Source: an uncultured Mediterraneibacter sp.
GTDB lineage: Bacteria > Bacillota > Clostridia > Lachnospirales > Lachnospiraceae
Assembly: GCA_944381125.1 (NCBI GenBank)
Contig: CALWKB010000117.1
Location: 1 to 32,000 of the forward strand
Direction: 5' to 3'
DNA: 32,000 bases
Part shown: positions 1 to 5,817 of the stretch, one piece after another
Layout of the letters: the number at the start of each line of letters is the position of its first letter
Position numbering within the stretch: the first letter of the stretch is position 1
Notes under the pieces: model-generated
Told to the model about the DNA's origin: nothing
Databases searched by the model: none
The model's input: the letters and a program-made list of their open reading frames with translations, nothing else
Program-made: the position numbers and the translations under genes

Positions 1-46
1 TTTTCAGCTCTTTCATTTTTGTACCTTTTTTCTGTCCCAGATTTTC

Positions 47-74
47 TTGACATTTCCTCAAATAACGGTAAGAT
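47..74 (+). promoter_or_regulatory. Probable murG promoter
   Basis: A perfect -35 hexamer TTGACA (47-52) is followed after 16 bases by TAAGAT (69-74), four of six matches to the -10 consensus. Transcription would start near 81, giving a leader of about 175 bases before murG. The upstream bases 1-46 show nothing else I can support. Confidence 0.6.
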
Positions 75-90
75 GATATTATCTTAAGAA

Positions 91-227
91 AGCGGCAGTT
101 GTTTTTATCACAGACGGAATATCAGCGTCAGCTGATCCGAATCCCTGTCCGGGACTCTTCCGGGAAATCTGAATTGTCTGCCGCTGCTGTCTGATACAGC
201 TTCCGGCTGAAAACCGGCGGCATTTTT
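91..227 (+). promoter_or_regulatory. Structured murG leader with competing stems
   Basis: The leader holds a perfect 6-bp hairpin ATCAGC/GCTGAT (121-126 with 131-136, loop 127-130), a 5-bp hairpin at 186-200 and a GC-rich hairpin at 203-217. An outer stem TGCCGC (179-184) with GCGGCA (217-222) encloses the last two and is followed by five T residues (223-227), like a weak intrinsic terminator. The same left arm can pair instead with AGCGGCAG at 91-98 (8 bp with 178-185). The two pairings exclude each other, the usual layout of an attenuator. I cannot match it to a known riboswitch class. Confidence 0.4.
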
Positions 228-257
228 GAAATTACAAAGATTCTGGAGGTTATGACT

Positions 258-1328
258 ATGAAGCGTATTATTCTTACCGGCGGCGGAACCGCCGGACATG
301 TAACTCCAAATATTGCCCTTATTCCAAGGCTCAGAGAACTTGGTTATGATATTCAGTATGTGGGCTCCTATACAGGAATTGAGAAGGAACTGATTGAACC
401 CTTCGGTATTCCTTACCATGGAATATCTTCAGGAAAACTGAGACGATACTTCAGCCTTCAGAATTTTACCGATCCGTTCCGGGTATTAAAAGGGTTCCGT
501 GAAGCCCGCAAACTGATAAAGGAATTAAAACCGGATGTTATATTTTCCAAAGGCGGTTTTGTCTCTGTACCTGTTGTTCTTGCAGGAAAGAAGGGAAAAG
601 TCCCCGTCATCATCCATGAATCCGACATGACGCCCGGACTTGCAAATAAAATTGCCATCCCTTCAGCTTCAAAAGTATGCTGCAACTTTCCTGAGACACT
701 GGAGTGTCTTCCCGAGGGAAAAGCCGTTCTGACAGGTTCTCCCATCCGGCAGGAACTTCTGTCCGGAAATAAAATCGCAGCTATGGATATGTGCGGATTT
801 ACCGCTGATAAGCCGGTTATCCTCGTAATCGGAGGAAGTCTCGGCTCAGTTATTGTCAATAATGCGGTGCGGGAGGCTCTCCCTGATCTTCTTAATAATT
901 TCCAGGTCATCCATCTGTGCGGTAAAGGCAAAACAGATGAATCTCTGAACGGTATGAAAGGCTACTGCCAGTTTGAATATATTAAGAATGAACTCCGCGA
1001 TATTTTTGCTCTTGCAGACATAGTTATATCCCGGGCAGGAGCTAACGCGATCTGTGAGCTTCTCGCTCTCAGGAAACCAAACCTTCTGATTCCGCTTTCT
1101 GCAAAAGCCAGCCGCGGAGACCAGATATTAAACGCCAGATCATTTGAACGTCAGGGCTTCAGCCTGGTTATCGAAGAGGAGAATCTGTCCAGAGAGTCTC
1201 TGCTTCAGGCAGTACAGAATCTCTATGATAACCGGAGTACATTTATGGATGCCATGCGCAGTTCAGGACAGCAGGATTCCATTGATACAATTATCAGCCT
1301 GATTGAGGAAGCCGCTGACCATAATTAA
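258..1328 (+). CDS. murG: MurG-type N-acetylglucosaminyltransferase (lipid II synthesis)
   Basis: Predicted UDP-GlcNAc:undecaprenyl-pyrophosphoryl-MurNAc-pentapeptide N-acetylglucosaminyltransferase, which converts lipid I to lipid II on the inner face of the membrane. The protein of 356 residues is the usual MurG length. It opens with the glycine-rich loop TGGGTAGHVTP (residues 7-17) of the acceptor-binding domain. The C-terminal domain has IGGSLGS and the family signature SRAGANAICELLAL, then GDQILNA, which binds the donor nucleotide sugar. An in-frame ATG at 252 exists, but TGGAGG (244-249) sits only two bases from it and eight from the ATG at 258, so I use 258. It is not beside mur/fts genes: it has its own promoter and terminator, so it is either the only murG, moved away from a division cluster, or a paralogue. 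The enzyme family is clear; its exact role among paralogues is not. Confidence 0.9.
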   Translation: MKRIILTGGGTAGHVTPNIALIPRLRELGYDIQYVGSYTGIEKELIEPFGIPYHGISSGKLRRYFSLQNFTDPFRVLKGFREARKLIKELKPDVIFSKGGFVSVPVVLAGKKGKVPVIIHESDMTPGLANKIAIPSASKVCCNFPETLECLPEGKAVLTGSPIRQELLSGNKIAAMDMCGFTADKPVILVIGGSLGSVIVNNAVREALPDLLNNFQVIHLCGKGKTDESLNGMKGYCQFEYIKNELRDIFALADIVISRAGANAICELLALRKPNLLIPLSAKASRGDQILNARSFERQGFSLVIEEENLSRESLLQAVQNLYDNRSTFMDAMRSSGQQDSIDTIISLIEEAADHN

Positions 1329-1347
1329 AGACTTCAATGTTCTGTAT

Positions 1348-1381
1348 CGGGCAGGCTCTTTTTATAGCCTGCCCGTTTTTT
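1348..1381 (+). terminator. Intrinsic terminator of murG
   Basis: Perfect 10-bp stem CGGGCAGGCT (1348-1357) with AGCCTGCCCG (1366-1375), 8-base loop, then six T residues (1376-1381), starting 20 bases after the murG stop codon. Confidence 0.92.
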
Positions 1382-1438
1382 GCGGCGGAGGCGGGACAAA
1401 GTCCGGGGCTTCCCGAAGCTCTGACGACCGCCTGCTGT

Positions 1439-1462
1439 ACCGGAATGTTTCACTCTTCCGGT
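1439..1462. terminator. Possible weak terminator between murG and the sigma factor
   Basis: Perfect 7-bp stem ACCGGAA (1439-1445) with TTCCGGT (1456-1462), 10-base loop. It lies two bases beyond the stop codon of the minus-strand sigma factor gene, the place expected for its terminator, but there is no T-run on that strand. On the plus strand a loosely T-rich stretch follows. Confidence 0.35.
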
Positions 1463-1464
1463 GA

Positions 1465-2016
1465 TTATTTGTTCTTTGTCATTTCTTCATACTCCACGCT
1501 GTATTTTTTCCGGATCCATTTCTTTATCCTGTGAAGCATCGTATAAAGAGCCTGTGTCTTCATCCCGAGTATATCTGCCGCTTTTGTCTGCGGTACATCC
1601 ATATAATATACGAGAATGACTGCGTCGTACCATCTCCGGTTCTTCTCTATCAGAGCGGAAAGTATGCGGTCGTTAAGTCTTCTTGTTTCTTCATCCGCAT
1701 CATTTTTCAGATATCTTTCTTCCGCGCTTTCACCGGCCGGTTCATGTATATCCAGATCTTCTCTTTCACCGATCGGTATTTCTCTTCCGGACTTCTTTTT
1801 TATATTGATCGCTTCGTTCTTCGCGGTTGTAAACAGCCACGACGGTATGTTTCCGTTTTTCAGTTCTTCAAAATTGACGTAAAGTCTGAGAAAAGTTTCC
1901 TGAGTTATGTCTTCTGCCACATCGCTGTTATCCCCTGAATACATATACGCTGCCTTCAGGACGAGATTTTTATATTGCTCATAAATCTCGTTAAATTCAC
2001 GATTACCTGTAAACAT
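1465..2016 (-). CDS. RNA polymerase sigma factor, sigma-70 family (ECF-like)
   Basis: Protein of 183 residues with the two-domain build of extracytoplasmic-function sigma factors. Region 2 spans about residues 11-70, with DITQETFLRLY and PSWLFTTAKNEAIN as the core-binding and -10-recognition helices. A variable acidic linker (80-115) is followed by region 4 (about 115-172), with the helix-turn-helix VPQTKAADILGMKTQALYTMLHRIKKWI. It starts 11 bases after the HIT gene ends, with CCGGAG upstream, so the two are probably co-transcribed. No anti-sigma factor or membrane partner is next to it, so its signal and regulon cannot be read from this window. Confidence 0.85.
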   Translation of the reverse strand: MFTGNREFNEIYEQYKNLVLKAAYMYSGDNSDVAEDITQETFLRLYVNFEELKNGNIPSWLFTTAKNEAINIKKKSGREIPIGEREDLDIHEPAGESAEERYLKNDADEETRRLNDRILSALIEKNRRWYDAVILVYYMDVPQTKAADILGMKTQALYTMLHRIKKWIRKKYSVEYEEMTKNK

Positions 2017-2027
2017 AATTGCTCCGG

Positions 2028-2435
2028 TTATTTCATTTTCGCTAAAATTTCATCCCTGACTTCATCTGTAAGCTGGCCCATATTCCAGCCAAGTCCTACA
2101 TTATCCCCTTTATAGCGGGGAATCAGGTGCATATGAAAATGAAATACCGTCTGCCCAGCCGGCTCTTCATTATTCTGTACGATATTATACCCGTCACATC
2201 CGAGTACATCTGTAAGTTTCTTAACCATTTTTTTTGCAAGTTTCATTGCTTTTGCCGCTGTCTCTTCATCAATATCATACAGATTTCTGTAGTGATCTTT
2301 CGGAAGAATAAGAGCATGTCCTTTTGATGCAGGTCCCAGATCAAGTATAACCCGGAATTCATCATCTTCATAAAGTGTCGCAGATGGAATCTCTCCGGCT
2401 GCGATTTTACAGAATAAACAATCATTATCTTTCAT
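2028..2435 (-). CDS. HIT family nucleotide hydrolase (HinT-like)
   Basis: Histidine-triad protein of 135 residues, the normal size for the HinT/PKCI branch. The catalytic triad is seen in HFHMHLIP (residues 99-106), in which the histidines bind the phosphate of purine nucleoside phosphoramidates or adenylated substrates; the physiological substrate is usually unknown. An N-terminal CLFC (residues 6-9) is the zinc-binding pair of this branch. It starts at an ATG with GAGGA about seven bases upstream. A TATACT hexamer on the minus strand (2476-2471) is a possible -10 but no convincing -35 is seen. The sigma factor gene follows 11 bases downstream. Confidence 0.93.
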   Translation of the reverse strand: MKDNDCLFCKIAAGEIPSATLYEDDEFRVILDLGPASKGHALILPKDHYRNLYDIDEETAAKAMKLAKKMVKKLTDVLGCDGYNIVQNNEEPAGQTVFHFHMHLIPRYKGDNVGLGWNMGQLTDEVRDEILAKMK

Positions 2436-2538
2436 AATTATTCCTCTTTTCCACGAATTCTTTTGTATGTAGTATAGACCATTTTATGGAAAAAGAGAAG
2501 AAGTTTATCCCCCGGTACACTTTTACCTGAAATTTATT

Positions 2539-2576
2539 TATCGAATTTTGACGTCGAAACCTGTCGTTCTTATTTT
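2539..2576 (+). promoter_or_regulatory. Kinase promoter with three 0A-like boxes
   Basis: TTGACG (2548-2553) and TATTTT (2571-2576) are spaced by 17 bases and form a plausible sigma-A promoter about 70 bases before the kinase gene. Overlapping it are TATCGAA (2539-2545), CGTCGAA (2552-2558) and TGTCGTT (2562-2568). The first two match the Spo0A box TGTCGAA at six of seven positions, the third at five of seven. They are spaced about 13 and 10 bases apart, near one helical turn. The promoter is reasonably supported; Spo0A binding is inference. Confidence 0.45.
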
Positions 2577-2648
2577 ATTGAAGAGGCGGCGGCCCAATGC
2601 TAGACTAATAAATGAAAAACCGACGTTTAAGAAAGGGATGGCGCTTCT

Positions 2649-3380
2649 ATGCTTACGAATATAGATATCAATAAAATGAATCAGTTAATGGAAGAAAACA
2701 AGGACGCAAAAAAGATCATAACCCAGCTTCTTGAAAATCATCATACCGCCGTGTCTGTAATTGCGCATGAAATCCGAAATCCCCTGACGCTTGTGTCTTC
2801 TTCTCTCCAGGTTATGGAAGCACAGCATCCGGAAGTGAAAGATTTTTACAATTGGAAACAGACGATGGAAGACATCCGCTTTATGTGCAGTCTCCTGAAT
2901 GAACTTTCCGACTTCAGCAGCGGCAGTTCTCTGCGCTATTCCGTATTTTCCATAGGCCGGCTGCTCAAAAATATCGCCGTTTCTTTTGCCATTTCTCTGG
3001 ACGCCGAAGATTCGGACATCCGTTTTTCTTCCCGTATTTCACCGGAGATGGGGGATTTTACCGGAGATAAGACCAAACTGGAAGAAGTTATTCTTAATCT
3101 TTTAAAAAACGCAAAAGACGCCGTAAAAAAGAACGGCAGCATTTTCCTTTCCGCAGACAGAGAGAATTCGCAGATTATTATCCGCTGTACTGATGACGGA
3201 TGCGGCATACCGGCCGACGATATTGACAAAATATTTGATCCGTTTTTTACCGGAAAAGACAATGGCACCGGTCTGGGGCTTCCTCTTTCCAGAAAAATCG
3301 TGGAAGCTCACGGCGGCACAATCACCGCCTTATCTTCTCCTGCGTCCGAAACTGTTTTTACGGTAACTCTTCCTGTGTGA
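2649..3380 (+). CDS. Soluble sensor histidine kinase without a sensor domain
   Basis: Protein of 243 residues made of a HisKA dimerisation/phosphotransfer domain and a HATPase_c domain. The H-box is VIAHEIRNPLTLV with the phospho-accepting His at residue 40; the N-box is EVILNLLKNAKDAV; the G1 box is TDDGCGIP; the F and G2 boxes are IFDPFFTGKDNGTGLGLPLSRKI, broken here only by family variation. There is no membrane segment, PAS or GAF domain: only about 30 residues precede the H-box. No response regulator is adjacent, so it is an orphan kinase. In clostridia and bacilli such kinases often feed phosphate to Spo0A, which would fit the 0A-like boxes upstream, but the partner is inferred. Its last 51 bases overlap the convergent rhomboid gene. 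Confidence 0.88.
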   Translation: MLTNIDINKMNQLMEENKDAKKIITQLLENHHTAVSVIAHEIRNPLTLVSSSLQVMEAQHPEVKDFYNWKQTMEDIRFMCSLLNELSDFSSGSSLRYSVFSIGRLLKNIAVSFAISLDAEDSDIRFSSRISPEMGDFTGDKTKLEEVILNLLKNAKDAVKKNGSIFLSADRENSQIIIRCTDDGCGIPADDIDKIFDPFFTGKDNGTGLGLPLSRKIVEAHGGTITALSSPASETVFTVTLPV

Positions 3381-3962
3381 TCCTGCCGGCCGGTATAAAA
3401 TAACCGAGAGTATAAAGCCACATACAAGTCCTCCGATATGCGCCCAGTTATCCACGCCTTCGCTGGTAAATCCAAAATACAGACTGAGTATGATCATAAA
3501 CAGCACTCCTCTGTCCGACAGCCGTCCCATTCTTCCTCTGTTTGCGATCACTACGTAAAGAAGCGCTCCCATGAGGCCGAATATGGCTCCCGAAGCTCCG
3601 GCTGAAACGGCCTGGTCGTTCTGTGACAGACCGTGGACAAGAGACAGCATATTTCCGCCCAGCCCGCTGATAAAATAGATAATAAGAAATCTGATCTTCC
3701 CCGTCTCAATCTCCAGGTTCCATCCAAGCGCTCCCAGAAGAACCATGTTATTAAGCAGATGAGACATGCCAAAATGAAGAAAGAGACTTGTAAAAAGTCT
3801 GTAATACTCATGGCGCTGCGTTATCAGCGGTTCATATACGGCTCCATGATTCATCATAAAAACCGCGTCTTCTGTATTTCCCAGAACAGACAAGATCAGA
3901 AATACGGCTATGTTAATCACAATCAGAGTTACAGTACATACAGCTTCCGGTGTTTTTTTCAC
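3330..3962 (-). CDS. Rhomboid family intramembrane serine protease
   Basis: Polytopic membrane protein of 210 residues with the rhomboid fold of about six segments. The catalytic serine is in GASGAIFGLMGA (Ser124) and its partner histidine in NWAHIGG (His175). HLLNNM (residues 68-73) supplies the oxyanion-hole His and Asn. These are the full set of active-site residues, so it should cleave membrane-anchored substrates within the bilayer. The start is a GTG at 3962 with AAAAGGGG seven bases upstream; a nearby ATG is out of frame. It lies 124 bases after the DUF6382 gene, on the same strand as the Tad locus, and may be its last gene. The intervening 124 bases (3963-4086) hold no clear promoter or terminator. 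Its substrate is unknown; the pseudopilins or pilin of the locus are candidates by position only. Confidence 0.9.
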   Translation of the reverse strand: MKKTPEAVCTVTLIVINIAVFLILSVLGNTEDAVFMMNHGAVYEPLITQRHEYYRLFTSLFLHFGMSHLLNNMVLLGALGWNLEIETGKIRFLIIYFISGLGGNMLSLVHGLSQNDQAVSAGASGAIFGLMGALLYVVIANRGRMGRLSDRGVLFMIILSLYFGFTSEGVDNWAHIGGLVCGFILSVILYRPAGSHRKSYRKNSFGRRRR

Positions 3963-4086
3963 GATGCATCCCCTTTTCCGCTAAAGACCCGCCGCGAAAT
4001 AATGCGCCGTACCATAAACACTTCCGTCGGTTGCACAGTATTTCAAGTCCGGACGCTTTCGCGGATATTTCCATGTTTACGGATCA

Positions 4087-4947
4087 TTATAAATGACCTG
4101 TTCTGTCCTGTCCATCTATTTCAGTAATCAGATCCTCCCATTCTCCCCATCGTCCTGTTTTTATTTTATTGATCATCTTCCGCACAGGGCCATACGAGAC
4201 TGCCTTTTCTTTTATGCAGCTGATCTTCTTTTCCGGACTGTATTTTTCAGTTTTTTCTTCTTCGTCACAGAAAAATACAGTGCCTTCCGGAAACGTCCGA
4301 TGACTGTTTTCTTTCTCCTGATTTCTCCGGCTGTGCTCTTTTTCTTCCGCCCCCGCCTCTCTCGCGGCGTGTGCTCCTTTTTTTACTTCTCTGTAATCTG
4401 CCGCTTCTCTTTTATATTCTTCTATTATTTTTTTCAAATCGTAATTATTCTGCATTGTTTCTTTATGCAGTCTGTATACAAGAAGAATTCCATCTGTTTC
4501 CGTGTAATCCAGTCTTCCGACAAAATATTCCGTCATTTTGTGAAAAGCTTCTCCCAGAGCCATGCCGCTTTCGGCCGGCAGATAGCAAAACTGAAAGTTC
4601 TGTTCCTCAGCGAATATCATCTCCGGCGCAAGAAGGATCCTGTCAGGATTCAGCATATGTTCCGTCAGACTGTCGGCTGTCTCGGCAAGCTGTTCCGTAA
4701 AAGCCAGAATTTCTTCGGCGCGGATATCACGGGATCTGTATTTTTCTTCCATAAGTATCCCGCCTTCTGAACGGAAACTGTATCTGCTTGTTCCGTCCCG
4801 TCCGCTGCCGGATATGTGAGCCAGATGTGGAAGCATATTATTTTTAAGCATTTTCATATGGTAGTTTTCTTCATATGGGACAGGCAGATCTACATGAATA
4901 TAAATACTGTTCCACCCTTTTTCATATGATGTTTTCAGTTCATCCAT
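4087..4947 (-). CDS. DUF6382-type protein of the Tad locus, without FHA domain
   Basis: Protein of 286 residues. The first 175 or so resemble the DUF6382 domain found in Tad loci of Lachnospiraceae: an opening GWNSIYIHVDLP, then a central NPDRILLAPEMIF followed by FQFCYLPAE, and MTEYFVGRLDYTETDGILLVYRLHK. In relatives this domain is commonly fused to a C-terminal FHA phosphothreonine-binding domain. Here the rest is a charged, low-complexity stretch (about residues 180-270, rich in Glu, Lys and Arg) and no FHA signature is seen. No signal peptide or membrane segment is visible, so it is probably cytoplasmic. The start ATG overlaps the stop of the TadE-like gene by 13 bases, with GGAGG about ten bases upstream. 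The family assignment is from memory of its sequence pattern; the function is unknown. Confidence 0.7.
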   Translation of the reverse strand: MDELKTSYEKGWNSIYIHVDLPVPYEENYHMKMLKNNMLPHLAHISGSGRDGTSRYSFRSEGGILMEEKYRSRDIRAEEILAFTEQLAETADSLTEHMLNPDRILLAPEMIFAEEQNFQFCYLPAESGMALGEAFHKMTEYFVGRLDYTETDGILLVYRLHKETMQNNYDLKKIIEEYKREAADYREVKKGAHAAREAGAEEKEHSRRNQEKENSHRTFPEGTVFFCDEEEKTEKYSPEKKISCIKEKAVSYGPVRKMINKIKTGRWGEWEDLITEIDGQDRTGHL

Positions 4948-5360
4948 CTGATTTTTTCCTCCGGTTTTACAATAGAAGCCTTCTGAGAAATGCTGAGCTC
5001 CATGCCGGATTTCCAGGCTTTTGCTGAAACCGTAATTTCGTCTTCCTTATTTGTTATCTCTACATCTACATTTGTCATATAAATCAGTTTTCCTTTTATT
5101 CTCTCCTGAAATATTCCATTCAGATCATACTCTTCCGTTCCTCTTTTTCTTTCCAGCTGAGCGCCGAGAACAGCTGTTTCCGCCGCCGCTCCGTTTATGA
5201 CAGCTTTATCATGATAATAAAATACCGTATGGATAACCGTAACAAAAAGAAGAAGAAATACAGGCATGATATACGACATCTCTATCACTGCAGATCCTTT
5301 TACGTATATTTCCACAGTCCGGGGCTGTATATGTTTTTCCTTTATTTTAAAAAGCTCCAA
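4935..5360 (-). CDS. TadE-like pseudopilin
   Basis: Small protein of 141 residues with one N-terminal hydrophobic segment in GSAVIEMSYIMPVFLLLFVTVIH, cut here by its glycine-Ser-Ala-Val-Ile-Glu pattern typical of TadE (residues about 22-45). The Glu inside that motif matches the conserved glutamate of pseudopilins processed by a prepilin peptidase. The remainder is a soluble, mostly beta-type domain expected outside the membrane. The start is a TTG at 5360: TGGAGG lies eight bases upstream and the codon follows the conserved spacing, while no ATG is available before the membrane segment except one inside it. It overlaps the prepilin peptidase gene upstream by 14 bases and the DUF6382 gene downstream by 13, so all three are translationally linked. 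Confidence 0.82.
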   Translation of the reverse strand: MELFKIKEKHIQPRTVEIYVKGSAVIEMSYIMPVFLLLFVTVIHTVFYYHDKAVINGAAAETAVLGAQLERKRGTEEYDLNGIFQERIKGKLIYMTNVDVEITNKEDEITVSAKAWKSGMELSISQKASIVKPEEKIRWMN

Positions 5361-5817
5361 TTACCAAACCTCCAATATATGCAATGGAAAGAAACGGAAC
5401 AAACGGAAAAGTGTCTTTTCTGCGGAAGCGGTTTCTTATAAGAATAACCAGAGCGAAAGCTGCCGCCAGTAAAAACGCGCCGGTCAGAAGAGAAAGAATC
5501 TCCCAGAATCCGAGAAAACTTCCCATTATTATAATCAGTATGCTGTCTCCGTATCCGAATGCTTCTTCCGTCACTTTACTGACTCCGACAAATGCCACGC
5601 CTACGGCTCCTCCGGCAGCCAGAAATACCGGATGAGCATTTCCGCAGACAATGCCTGCCGGGATAAACAAAAATCCAGCCAGAAGAACCGACAGCTTAAG
5701 TTTTCTGTTCCTTATATCCATAATTGACAGAATTATCATATACGCCGCAAATACCGCGCAGCATATGGTCCATCTGTTTTCCGCCGCGAAACGCATCGCA
5801 TTACTTAATCTGAACAT
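5347..5817 (-). CDS. A24-family prepilin peptidase (TadV/CpaA type)
   Basis: Membrane aspartyl protease of 156 residues that would remove the leader from the Flp pilin and the TadE-like pseudopilins. It has four to six hydrophobic segments. The two catalytic aspartates are visible: MDIRNRKL (Asp34 counted from the chosen start) and the GxGD motif FGYGDSILI (Asp91). FPFVPFLSIAYIGG near the C terminus is also typical of the family. It is a short form without the methyltransferase-type domain of PilD. A GTG nine bases earlier (5826) is in frame, but GAGGAG lies one base before it and ten before the ATG at 5817, so I use 5817. The gene overlaps its neighbours at both ends. Confidence 0.87.
   Translation of the reverse strand: MFRLSNAMRFAAENRWTICCAVFAAYMIILSIMDIRNRKLKLSVLLAGFLFIPAGIVCGNAHPVFLAAGGAVGVAFVGVSKVTEEAFGYGDSILIIIMGSFLGFWEILSLLTGAFLLAAAFALVILIRNRFRRKDTFPFVPFLSIAYIGGLVIGAF

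Noticed and set aside
1..16. Possible start of a minus-strand gene (ATG at 16, MKELK) running off the left edge
   Set aside because: Only five codons are visible and the upstream AAGG is weak, so it cannot be supported.
91..227. T-box or other known riboswitch in the murG leader
   Set aside because: No recognisable T-box antiterminator or conserved riboswitch core could be found by eye.
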